A stretch of 8,344 bases of DNA from an uncultured Ruminococcus sp. (GTDB lineage: Bacteria > Bacillota > Clostridia > Oscillospirales > Ruminococcaceae): contig CAMNMO010000111.1 of assembly GCA_946544695.1 (NCBI GenBank), forward strand, positions 1 to 8,344. Direction: 5' to 3'. The translations under genes and the position numbers were made by a program. The notes beneath the pieces were generated by a model that saw only the letters and a program-made list of their open reading frames with translations, had not been told where the DNA came from and ran no database searches. Below, in pieces: positions 1 through 5,937 of this stretch (position 1 is its first letter; each line of letters opens with the position of its first letter).

Positions 1-123
1 GAAAAATACAGCAATTATGAAATTTTTGTTAAGAAGTACGGCAGGGTCGGCATTGACCCAAATGCAGTTAAAATTGTAGGAAAACCCGAAACTTTGCGGA
101 AATTCTTTAAATGGGATAGTTAA
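1..123 (+). CDS. 3' end of an unidentified protein gene (partial)
   Basis: Frame 1 is open from the first base of the window and ends in TAA at 121-123, giving the last 40 residues of a protein that starts outside the window. The visible C-terminus runs from EKYSNYEIF to KFFKWDS; it is basic and aromatic, with no membrane segment or signal. I do not recognise the family. Its reality is supported by a hairpin plus T-rich tract starting six bases after the stop. It is separated by over 400 bases and a probable promoter from the next operon, so it is probably a separate transcription unit. It is too short to assign a function. Confidence 0.6.
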   Translation, partial: EKYSNYEIFVKKYGRVGIDPNAVKIVGKPETLRKFFKWDS

Positions 124-128
124 AATAT

Positions 129-174
129 TATGTACGGTTTAAAATAAGTTTTCAATCCGTACATATTTTATTTA
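129..174 (+). terminator. Probable rho-independent terminator of the upstream gene
   Basis: TATGTACGG (129-137) pairs perfectly with CCGTACATA (157-165), a 9-bp stem with a 19-nt loop, followed by TTTTATTTA (166-174). It lies directly after the stop at 123. The stem is AT-rich and the loop is long, so it is a moderate rather than strong terminator call. Confidence 0.6.
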
Positions 175-177
175 CAA

Positions 178-192
178 AATTTGGCGCAAATT
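178..192. promoter_or_regulatory. 15-bp dyad, possible operator/activator site
   Basis: AATTTG-GCG-CAAATT is a perfect 6-bp inverted repeat around a 3-nt centre. Its centre (185) lies about 44 bases upstream of the putative -10 box at 229-234, so roughly 55 bases upstream of the inferred transcription start. That is a typical place for an activator dimer. There is no T-tract, and the centre is too short for a good RNA hairpin loop, so a protein-binding site is more likely than a terminator. The binding protein is unknown. Confidence 0.35.
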
Positions 193-205
193 GGCATTTC
201 ACTAA

Positions 206-234
206 CGGTTTTTGAACACTTCGTTTGCTATAAT
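206..234 (+). promoter_or_regulatory. Putative sigma-A promoter with extended -10
   Basis: TGCTATAAT at 226-234 is a perfect TATAAT hexamer with the TGn extension. At 17-bp spacing the -35 position (206-211, CGGTTT) is poor, which an extended -10 can compensate. A better-looking TTGAAC at 212-217 is only 11 bases from the -10 and cannot be its partner. Transcription would start near 241, leaving a leader of about 318 nt before gene A. This is the only convincing promoter I see for the operon. Confidence 0.5.
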
Positions 235-243
235 ATGAAATAT

Positions 244-262
244 AGATAAAAATACTTTATCT
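244..262 (+). other. 5'-terminal hairpin of the leader RNA
   Basis: AGATAAA (244-250) pairs with TTTATCT (256-262) around the loop AATAC. It would sit at the very 5' end of a transcript starting near 241. It has no following U-run, so it is not an intrinsic terminator. 5'-terminal hairpins of this kind can protect mRNA from decay; that role is inference. Confidence 0.35.
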
Positions 263-324
263 GACGTAAAAATTAACCATAAGTTTGTGGAATATAGCAA
301 AATGAATCAAGGGGGAAAACGACA

Positions 325-477
325 ATGCGCCGCACAGCACAAATGAGCAAAGTTACAGTTGCGACATTTGATATTAATAGTGTGTCTATAAAGGCGTGCT
401 CTGAGGGCAGACTGTGCCCGTACAGGGTGCGTTTTTGTTGCTTTACCGAAGCGGCTGTATCCTGTTATCCGCTCTGA
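325..477 (+). CDS. Possible small ORF in the leader (50 aa, Cys-rich)
   Basis: ATG at 325 is preceded, nine bases away, by AAGGGGG (309-315), a plausible ribosome binding site. It opens a 50-codon frame ending in TGA at 475-477. The product begins MRRTAQMSKV and has five cysteines in its second half (residues 25, 31, 38, 39, 47). There is no signal peptide or membrane segment and I recognise no family. The same DNA can fold into RNA hairpins (405-419 and 422-465), so the frame may be fortuitous, or it may be a leader peptide whose translation affects folding. It lies 81 bases upstream of gene A on the same strand. Confidence 0.3.
   Translation: MRRTAQMSKVTVATFDINSVSIKACSEGRLCPYRVRFCCFTEAAVSCYPL
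405..465 (+). other. Two predicted RNA hairpins in the operon leader
   Basis: The first is GGGCA (405-409) with TGCCC (415-419) around a 5-nt loop. The second is a longer arm: ACAGG (422-426) pairs with CCTGT (461-465), and inside it GTTGCTT (437-443) pairs with AAGCGGC (449-455, two G-U pairs) around TACCG. The intervening internal loop is 10 by 5 nt. I compared it by eye with c-di-GMP-I, SAM and cobalamin riboswitch signatures and found none of their conserved motifs. Confidence 0.35.
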
Positions 478-480
478 ACA

Positions 481-513
481 GTCAGACGGAGTATAAACTA
501 TTTTATATCTGAC
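481..513 (+). other. Bulged hairpin just upstream of gene A
   Basis: GTCAGA (481-486) pairs with TCTGAC (508-513), and TATAAA (492-497) pairs with TTTATA (502-507), around the loop CTAT, with a one-sided bulge CGGAG (487-491). Twelve base pairs in all. It ends 32 bases before the gene A ribosome binding site and is not followed by a U-run, so it is not a terminator. The left arm GTCAGA could alternatively pair with a second TCTGAC at 260-265. Confidence 0.4.
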
Positions 514-558
514 GGCTCGAACTTATGTCGTTTGATATGATATTTGGAGGTAGTGATC

Positions 559-1104
559 TTGAATGATAAACAAGGTATAACATTCAGTAAAAAACAGCTT
601 GTGATAGTTGCGCTGTTGATCCTTCTGCTTATTGCAGGCGGTATCATAGCGGGGCTGAACTGGAGCAAGTGGTTCGGCGATAATGATACAGGTGAGTCCG
701 ACGTTCCCGAAAGTTCATCGAGTCAGGGTATTGAGCTTGATGAGAATGCAGGCGAGTACACAGGCGAAAAGCCGAAGGACAACGGCGGTGCCGCCGAAGG
801 CATCAAGATACCTGGCTATCCCTCCATCACCATAGCAAAGGATACCGAAGATGTTACAATGGCACTGATGAATCCCGAAGGCAATCCCTGCTATTTCAAA
901 TTTGAATTGGTCCTCAAGGATACCGGGGAAACTATCTTTGAGTCAAAATACGTTCAGCCCGGCGACTGCATCTATGATGTTCATCTGAACAAGTCGCTGG
1001 CGGCAGGCGAATATCCCGCAATCATAAAAATATCAACGATAGCACTTGACGGCGAAACACCGCTTAATGGTGCGAATGTCGAGACAGTGCTTATCGCTAA
1101 GTGA
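559..1104 (+). CDS. Gene A: membrane-anchored protein with extracytoplasmic beta domain
   Basis: First gene of the operon, 181 aa with a TTG start at 559. GGAGG at 546-550 lies 8 bases upstream of this TTG; the in-frame TTG at 544 overlaps that site and GTG 553 is too close, so both are rejected. Residues 1-13 are cytoplasmic and basic near the membrane, 14-34 form one transmembrane helix, and 41-80 are a Ser/Asp/Glu/Gly-rich linker. Residues 82-181 form a compact beta-rich domain containing NPEGNPCYFKFEL, DTGETIFES, PGD and AAGEYPAIIKI. Cys111 and Cys137 could form a disulfide. It is an N-in, C-out protein whose domain faces the wall. Its G-E-Y-x-A-x-I-x-I ending loosely echoes the closing motif of the B-F module. 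B starts 13 bases after its stop, so the two are co-transcribed. A role as membrane partner or assembly platform for B-G is inference; I cannot name the family. Confidence 0.85.
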   Translation: MNDKQGITFSKKQLVIVALLILLLIAGGIIAGLNWSKWFGDNDTGESDVPESSSSQGIELDENAGEYTGEKPKDNGGAAEGIKIPGYPSITIAKDTEDVTMALMNPEGNPCYFKFELVLKDTGETIFESKYVQPGDCIYDVHLNKSLAAGEYPAIIKISTIALDGETPLNGANVETVLIAK

Positions 1105-1117
1105 AGGAGTTGAGAGA

Positions 1118-3010
1118 ATGAAAAGCAAAAAAGTCATAGCTGCGCTGTGTGCGCTGGCGATGGTGGTTTCATCATCGGAAGGATTGCCCTTCCTGGGTGT
1201 TGGTATGTTTGATACGGCGATCACTGCAAGTGCAGTAGATTATGTAAGTGATTCCAGAGATTACTGGGCTAAGACGACATGTGTAGATGAATCGGGCAAC
1301 CAGGTTGCTCCGTCTATCAATTTTACATTCAATGAGGATAAGACAAAGCTTCTGAAAATTGATTTTTCAGGACTATACACAAATGCCGATAATATCGACT
1401 ATGAGTGGTGGGGTACAGGTATAGGTATCAATGAATCACCTGATCGGTATGTAAATGCTTATGTATTTAAGAACAGGACTACGGGCAGCATTACTGACAG
1501 CAGCAATACATACTTCAATGATGTATTCGACCTGTGGAGTTTCACTTCAAATAATATTTTAGACAAAAGCAGCAATTCGGTAAAACTTTACAAGAACAGC
1601 TCTAATAAAGCTGTCTTGTCCGCAAGTTATACCCTTTCTGATGAGGACAATGAAAAGCTCGATCCCAATAAAACATACTACGTTCATGTTATTTTACAAG
1701 GTTGGGGCGGAATGGGTTCACGATGGGGCACTATCACTCCCGTAACATTTAATTTGAGTGAAGTGGCAACCTACGGTATCACTTACGACGGCAACGGAAA
1801 TACAGGCGGCACAGTTCCCACTGATACCAATGTATATTCTTCGTCAGCGTCGGCAAGTGTTCTCGGCAATGCAGGTAACCTTGAAAAGCCGGGTCACATA
1901 TTCAACGGCTGGAATACAGAACCTGACGGCAGCGGAACACAATATTCCGAGGGTGACACTTTTGAAATAAGCGATAATACAACGCTTTATGCGCAGTGGG
2001 TACCCAAGCCTTTGGTGCATTACCAGCTCTGGATAACAGGCAATGAAGTTACCAGTGAGAACCTGAGCGGTGACGGCTGGAGCTATGATGCCGAGACCAA
2101 TACTCTGACGCTGAATAATTACAGCTTCACAGGTGTGGGTACAGTGTATGCCGGCGGTCGAGGGATCGACCCAACGGTGATCTTCTACGATCCTAAGAAT
2201 GGAGCGACTTTCAACATTGTGCTTGAGGGTGAGAACAATATCGTTTCCGAAAGTAAAAACGGCGGTACTGCCTGGGGCATTTACAGCCGTTCAGACTTTA
2301 CCATAAGCGGCAGCGGTACACTGAATGTTTCTACTGCCGACGGTGCGAGTCGTGCATCTGCAATATACTCCGAAAAAAATCTGGAGATAAAGAGCGGTAC
2401 GCTAAATGCTTCTTCGGGAACTGTCACAGCAGGTCCGCAGGGCAGCGGCATTGAAGGTCCTGACAGTACGGTAGTCACCATCGGTGAAGATGCTGTGGTA
2501 ACTGCTTCGGGATATAATGTAGCTATCAAGGCGAATGTCAGAAATGCCATCGAAGGCACGGGCTGGAATGATAAAGACGGTACGGACGGAAAGACGAATA
2601 TCGATGTCAGTGCAAGCGGACAGAATATAGGCGGTTTCAAGCGTGTACAATTCCCCGCAGTGCCTAACGACCCCGTATACACCGTAACTATCCCCGCCGA
2701 TGTCGAGATGGCGAGCGGCAGCGCAACAGCAAATGTCAGCGCAGATTATGAGATATATGACAAAACACTTTCAGTGACAGTCACAAGCGAGAACGGCTAT
2801 AAGCTGAAGGCTGATTACAATGACGTTGTTACAATACCCTACAAGGTCACCTGCGGTGACAGCAGGATCCTCAGCAGCGATGATAACGAAGTGCTGTCAG
2901 TTACAGGCGAAGGCAGCGTGAGCGAGATACTCAGCTTCCTGATAGACCCCGATGATATGTATGCAGGCGATTACAAGGATATCCTGACGTTCAATATCTC
3001 ACTTTCGTGA
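1118..3010 (+). CDS. Gene B: large secreted multidomain surface protein
   Basis: 630 aa; ATG at 1118 follows AAGGAG (1104-1109) by 8 bases and puts a signal peptide at the N-terminus (hydrophobic core about 6-17, probable cleavage after ITASA, residue 39). Residues 41-215 form a beta-rich domain I do not recognise (YEWWG at 95-99, LQGWGG at 193-198). Residues 219-296 are a Listeria-Bacteroides/InlB-type repeat, with ITYDGNGNTGG, GWNTEPDGSG and a YAQW end. Residues 302-512 begin LWITGNEVTSEN and YDAETNTLTLNN, then repeat short strands with IxSGSGTLNV-like turns; this resembles carbohydrate-binding or beta-helix regions of clostridial surface proteins. Residues 517-630 are the operon's shared module, from DPVYTVTIPADV to AGDYKDILTFNISLS. 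There is no wall anchor, so attachment must be non-covalent or through partners. It is probably the outward-facing adhesive subunit (inference from the domains). Confidence 0.88.
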   Translation: MKSKKVIAALCALAMVVSSSEGLPFLGVGMFDTAITASAVDYVSDSRDYWAKTTCVDESGNQVAPSINFTFNEDKTKLLKIDFSGLYTNADNIDYEWWGTGIGINESPDRYVNAYVFKNRTTGSITDSSNTYFNDVFDLWSFTSNNILDKSSNSVKLYKNSSNKAVLSASYTLSDEDNEKLDPNKTYYVHVILQGWGGMGSRWGTITPVTFNLSEVATYGITYDGNGNTGGTVPTDTNVYSSSASASVLGNAGNLEKPGHIFNGWNTEPDGSGTQYSEGDTFEISDNTTLYAQWVPKPLVHYQLWITGNEVTSENLSGDGWSYDAETNTLTLNNYSFTGVGTVYAGGRGIDPTVIFYDPKNGATFNIVLEGENNIVSESKNGGTAWGIYSRSDFTISGSGTLNVSTADGASRASAIYSEKNLEIKSGTLNASSGTVTAGPQGSGIEGPDSTVVTIGEDAVVTASGYNVAIKANVRNAIEGTGWNDKDGTDGKTNIDVSASGQNIGGFKRVQFPAVPNDPVYTVTIPADVEMASGSATANVSADYEIYDKTLSVTVTSENGYKLKADYNDVVTIPYKVTCGDSRILSSDDNEVLSVTGEGSVSEILSFLIDPDDMYAGDYKDILTFNISLS

Positions 3011-3045
3011 GTGAAAAATAATATGATCATAAAGGAGAGTTTACT

Positions 3046-4005
3046 ATGAAAAATAATACCAAGAGATTCGCAGCGATGATGGCAGCAGTTATGGCAGTTT
3101 CTGCAATGGCACCTATGAGCGCATTTGCAGCTGATACCAAGCATGACGCAGCACAGAAATATGATAACACAACAGATGCATGGGATAAAGCTTTTGACGA
3201 CCAGACAGCAGCAGCTGACCCTTCTGCTAAGGTCAACGTTACTTTCGAGAACGATCCCACCTACACAGTGACTATCCCTGCTGACGTTACTTTTGCAGAT
3301 GATATGGCTGACAAGACCAACGAGGTCAAGGTAGAGGACGTTTACCTGAACAAAGGCAAGGCTGTAAAGGTCACGGTTGCATCTGCAAATGATTATAAGA
3401 TGATACTTAACGGTACCGATGCAGACACATTCGTTCCCTATGAGCTGACAAGTGATAAGGCTGAGGGCGGCGATGTCATAACCGTACCCACAGGTACATT
3501 CAACAGAAAGGGCACTGATACCGCAACGCTGACGTATAAGGTCACCGATAAGGACATTCCCTATGCGGGCGATTACTCGGATATACTGACCTTTACCATA
3601 GCAGTGGTAGATGATAACGCTTCTCCGGCTGTTCCTGCTCCGGATATGATAACTATTACAAACAGTGATTATCCAGGAACATCAGATTTCACTACTGATG
3701 ACGGCTTTGTAAATGTATCATTCACCAATCCCTCGGGTGATTATTTCGAGAATTATGAAGACATAAACGGTTGGTTCTTCTACGGTAAAAATAGCACTAC
3801 AACTGTTACTGCGGCTGATGGGTATACGATAGATAAGGTAAAGTTCTACACTAAGGCTGAAAATGGCACGGGCGTTGCAGAGGTGACAAGTGCTCCGTTT
3901 ACGGTTTACAGCGGCAGCGGTTATCATACATATACCGGTCCTAATAATACAGGTACAGATCTGGGTGCTTGGGGTGTAAACAAGATAGAGGTTTACTTTA
4001 AGTAA
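3046..4005 (+). CDS. Gene C: secreted protein with shared module and a C-terminal beta domain
   Basis: 319 aa; AAAGGAG (3031-3037) lies 8 bases before the ATG, 35 bases after B. Residues 1-28 are a Sec signal peptide with probable cleavage after SAFA. Residues 29-60 are a polar segment with TDAWD and DDQT. Residues 61-188 are the shared module: strand KVNVTF, then NDPTYTVTIPADV, VYLNKGKAVKVTV, and the closing AGDYSDILTFTI. After a Pro/Ala linker (189-199), residues 200-319 form a separate beta domain with ITITNSDYPG, GWFFYG, DGYTIDKVKFYT and the ending GAWGVNKIEVYFK. Such GYTI-KVKFYT/GVxKIEVY patterns recur in clostridial surface proteins, but I cannot name a family. There is no anchor. It is a close paralogue of D over the signal, polar segment and module, but unrelated to D in the C-terminal domain. 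Function unknown; a surface subunit is inferred. Confidence 0.88.
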   Translation: MKNNTKRFAAMMAAVMAVSAMAPMSAFAADTKHDAAQKYDNTTDAWDKAFDDQTAAADPSAKVNVTFENDPTYTVTIPADVTFADDMADKTNEVKVEDVYLNKGKAVKVTVASANDYKMILNGTDADTFVPYELTSDKAEGGDVITVPTGTFNRKGTDTATLTYKVTDKDIPYAGDYSDILTFTIAVVDDNASPAVPAPDMITITNSDYPGTSDFTTDDGFVNVSFTNPSGDYFENYEDINGWFFYGKNSTTTVTAADGYTIDKVKFYTKAENGTGVAEVTSAPFTVYSGSGYHTYTGPNNTGTDLGAWGVNKIEVYFK

Positions 4006-4085
4006 GCCGCATTATGATGACACGGCGGTGAAAATTACTCAACGGCATTCCGCCTGCATTTGATAAGTTTAATATACTTCTTGTT

Positions 4086-4107
4086 CTGCCGTGCTTTTGT
4101 ACGGCAG
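4086..4107 (+). other. Strong hairpin in the C-D gap, no U-run
   Basis: CTGCCGTGC (4086-4094) pairs with GTACGGCAG (4099-4107, one G-U pair) around a TTTT loop. The gap between C and D (4006-4136) is the longest inside the operon, and the D ribosome binding site begins 14 bases after the hairpin. The next bases are GGCAATAAC, so there is no terminator tract. It could be an RNA processing or stability element that changes the ratio of upstream to downstream products (inference). A weaker GGCGG/CCGCC pairing (4024-4028 with 4050-4054) lies before it. I see no clear promoter in the gap. Confidence 0.5.
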
Positions 4108-4136
4108 GGCAATAACAATGAAAAGGAGTTAATATT

Positions 4137-5021
4137 ATGAAAATGAATACAAGATTATTTGCTGCTTTTACTGCGGCTGTTATAACTGTTTGTGCATCGT
4201 CCATGAGTGTTTTTGCGGCTAATGATGAACACACCGCTGAGCAGACCTTCACAGGCGAGACAAATACATGGGATCCCACTCACGGTGACCAGACCGTTGA
4301 TTCGGATACTAATGACCCCTCTGCAAAGGTCAATGTAAATCTGTCGAACGACCCCTCCTATACCGTCACTATCCCTGCTGACGTTTCCTTCGGTGACAGT
4401 TTTGATGCACAGACAAACGAAGTCAAGGTCGAGGACGTTTTTCTTGAAAAGGGACAGTCCGTAAAGGTCACTGTTTCCTCGAAGAATGATTATAAGCTGC
4501 TGCTTGACGGTACCGATGCTGATATGTTCATTCCTTATTCGGTGACAAGCGACAAGGCAGAACTTGACGAAGTCATCACCGTTGCATCAGGCTCAAAGGA
4601 AAACAAGGGCACAGGCACAGCAACACTTACATATTCCATCGCTGACGGCACAGATATCCCCGTAGCAGGTGCTTACTCGGATATACTGACATTTAATATT
4701 GCAGTGGAGGACCCGGTCCCCGAGATACAGAAGATAGCACCGGGGGTAAAATGGAAAATAGGCGATGATCTTGATTTTGGTGACGGCGTTTATGTAAAGA
4801 GTGACTGGAGCGGTGCAAGGGTCGTTTCAGGTGTACATAATCTGCGCTTCTGCTATTTCGCTTCAGATCATTATTACGGATACTGGGACGGTTTCGGCGG
4901 CGATTATAATATGGATGATGACGGAAGAAGCGGTGAAACCGTATACGGTTACGAGGTCAAGGGCAGCGGTACATCAGGTGACCCGTATTACCTCGCACCT
5001 TATCATACACCTATTGACTAA
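4137..5021 (+). CDS. Gene D: secreted paralogue of C with a different C-terminal domain
   Basis: 294 aa; AAAAGGAG (4121-4128) lies 8 bases before the ATG. Residues 1-27 are a Sec signal peptide (cleavage after SVFA). Residues 28-62 parallel C, sharing H-x-A-x-Q, TWD, GDQT and DPSAKVNV. Residues 63-191 are the shared module: NDPSYTVTIPADVSF, TNEVKVEDVFLEKG, GTDADMFIPY and AGAYSDILTFNIAVED. This is the closest module pair in the operon, clearly a tandem duplication. Residues 196-294 differ from C: VKWKIGDDLDFGDGVYVKSD, an aromatic stretch (CYFASDHYYGYWDGFGG) and an acidic YNMDDDGRSGE, ending in GSGTSGDPYYL. The DDD-rich loop could bind a cation and the aromatics a sugar, but both are guesses. 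No anchor. E begins 18 bases after the stop, so the two are translationally close. Confidence 0.88.
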   Translation: MKMNTRLFAAFTAAVITVCASSMSVFAANDEHTAEQTFTGETNTWDPTHGDQTVDSDTNDPSAKVNVNLSNDPSYTVTIPADVSFGDSFDAQTNEVKVEDVFLEKGQSVKVTVSSKNDYKLLLDGTDADMFIPYSVTSDKAELDEVITVASGSKENKGTGTATLTYSIADGTDIPVAGAYSDILTFNIAVEDPVPEIQKIAPGVKWKIGDDLDFGDGVYVKSDWSGARVVSGVHNLRFCYFASDHYYGYWDGFGGDYNMDDDGRSGETVYGYEVKGSGTSGDPYYLAPYHTPID

Positions 5022-5039
5022 TATAAGGAGTGACCCACC

Positions 5040-5924
5040 ATGAAAAAAATGATATGCGGCATGACCGCACTCACACTGATGAGCGCAACGGTAATGTCGG
5101 TATCTGCTGAAACAGTTACACCTATCGGCGGCGACCCCTTTGATATAACACCTAACCCCGTTAACGCCAGCATTAAGGTAGAGTTCAGCATCGACCCCTC
5201 TTACACTGTGACTATACCACAGAAGGTCGAGCTGACAGGGGCGTACGGCACTGTCTATACAGGTTCTGGCGAAGTCACCACCAATAATGAAGCAGTTTTC
5301 CTTCATGAAGGCGAGAAGTTAGTTGTTTCCCTTGCAAGTGATTCAAAGTTCAATATGTCGCACGAAGCAACGGGCGAATACAAGCTGCCTTACACAGCCT
5401 CGACCGAGGAGTACGGCGAAGTTGACAAGGAAAACGGCGGCACGGTGGCAGAATTCCCGACATCGAAAACAGGCGCAAGCATGACGATAGATTTCGCTAC
5501 CGATGAGATCCCGCAGTATGCAGGCAAGTACAGCGATACCGTTACATTCAATATAGCGTTAGAGGATGATTCCGAAACACCCGAAACACCCGATACTGCT
5601 GATGTTGCTGTTGAGAGTCTCTCGCTTGATAAGACGGAGATACCTTATTCGGGTGATTCGTTGACAGTTACGGTAGACCCCGCAGATGCAACAGACGGTA
5701 CTGTGATATGGAAGATACCCGATGTGGCTCATATTTATTCAGATGCAGATCATCAGAATGAGATAGAGACCACCATCGACGGATCATTCAAGTACACAGC
5801 ACCTATGGAGGCGGGAACAGTGTATCTTACAAGGGACTATGGCTCGGGTTCCGATACTGTCACAGTTATCAGCAATGCCGATGACACCAAGACTGCCACT
5901 TGTGAATTCTACTATGAACACTAA
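5040..5924 (+). CDS. Gene E: secreted protein, shared module plus Big_2-like Ig domain
   Basis: 294 aa; AAGGAG (5025-5030) lies 9 bases before the ATG. Residues 1-23 are the signal peptide (cleavage after SVSA). Residues 43-175 are the shared module, more diverged than in C and D: SIKVEF, IDPSYTVTIPQKVEL, VFLHEGEKLVVSL, KLPYTAST and QYAGKYSDTVTFNIALED. A SETPETPDT linker follows. Residues 189-293 look like a bacterial Ig-like group 2 (Big_2) domain, from VESLSLDKTEIPYSGDSLTVTVDP through an I-W-K core strand to TATCEFYYEH. Big_2 domains are common extracellular spacer or adhesion domains. There is no anchor or enzyme motif. Gap to F is 13 bases. It is probably a spacer or display subunit of the same surface assembly (inference). 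Confidence 0.88.
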   Translation: MKKMICGMTALTLMSATVMSVSAETVTPIGGDPFDITPNPVNASIKVEFSIDPSYTVTIPQKVELTGAYGTVYTGSGEVTTNNEAVFLHEGEKLVVSLASDSKFNMSHEATGEYKLPYTASTEEYGEVDKENGGTVAEFPTSKTGASMTIDFATDEIPQYAGKYSDTVTFNIALEDDSETPETPDTADVAVESLSLDKTEIPYSGDSLTVTVDPADATDGTVIWKIPDVAHIYSDADHQNEIETTIDGSFKYTAPMEAGTVYLTRDYGSGSDTVTVISNADDTKTATCEFYYEH

Positions 5925-5937
5925 AGAGGTGAAGTAA

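Noticed and set aside
325..477. Known riboswitch (c-di-GMP-I, SAM, cobalamin) in the leader
   Set aside because: None of the conserved core motifs of these classes was found by eye; a covariance-model search would be needed to exclude rarer classes.
544..558. Upstream TTG/GTG starts for gene A
   Set aside because: TTG 544 overlaps the GGAGG ribosome binding site and GTG 553 is two bases from it; TTG 559 has the correct 8-base spacing.
1046..1117. 24-residue N-terminal extension of gene B
   Set aside because: It overlaps the end of gene A and would bury the signal peptide; the ATG at 1118 has AAGGAG at good spacing.
2281..2682. 133-codon minus-strand frame opposite B
   Set aside because: Antisense shadow of the beta-helix-like region of B; no start signal or family.
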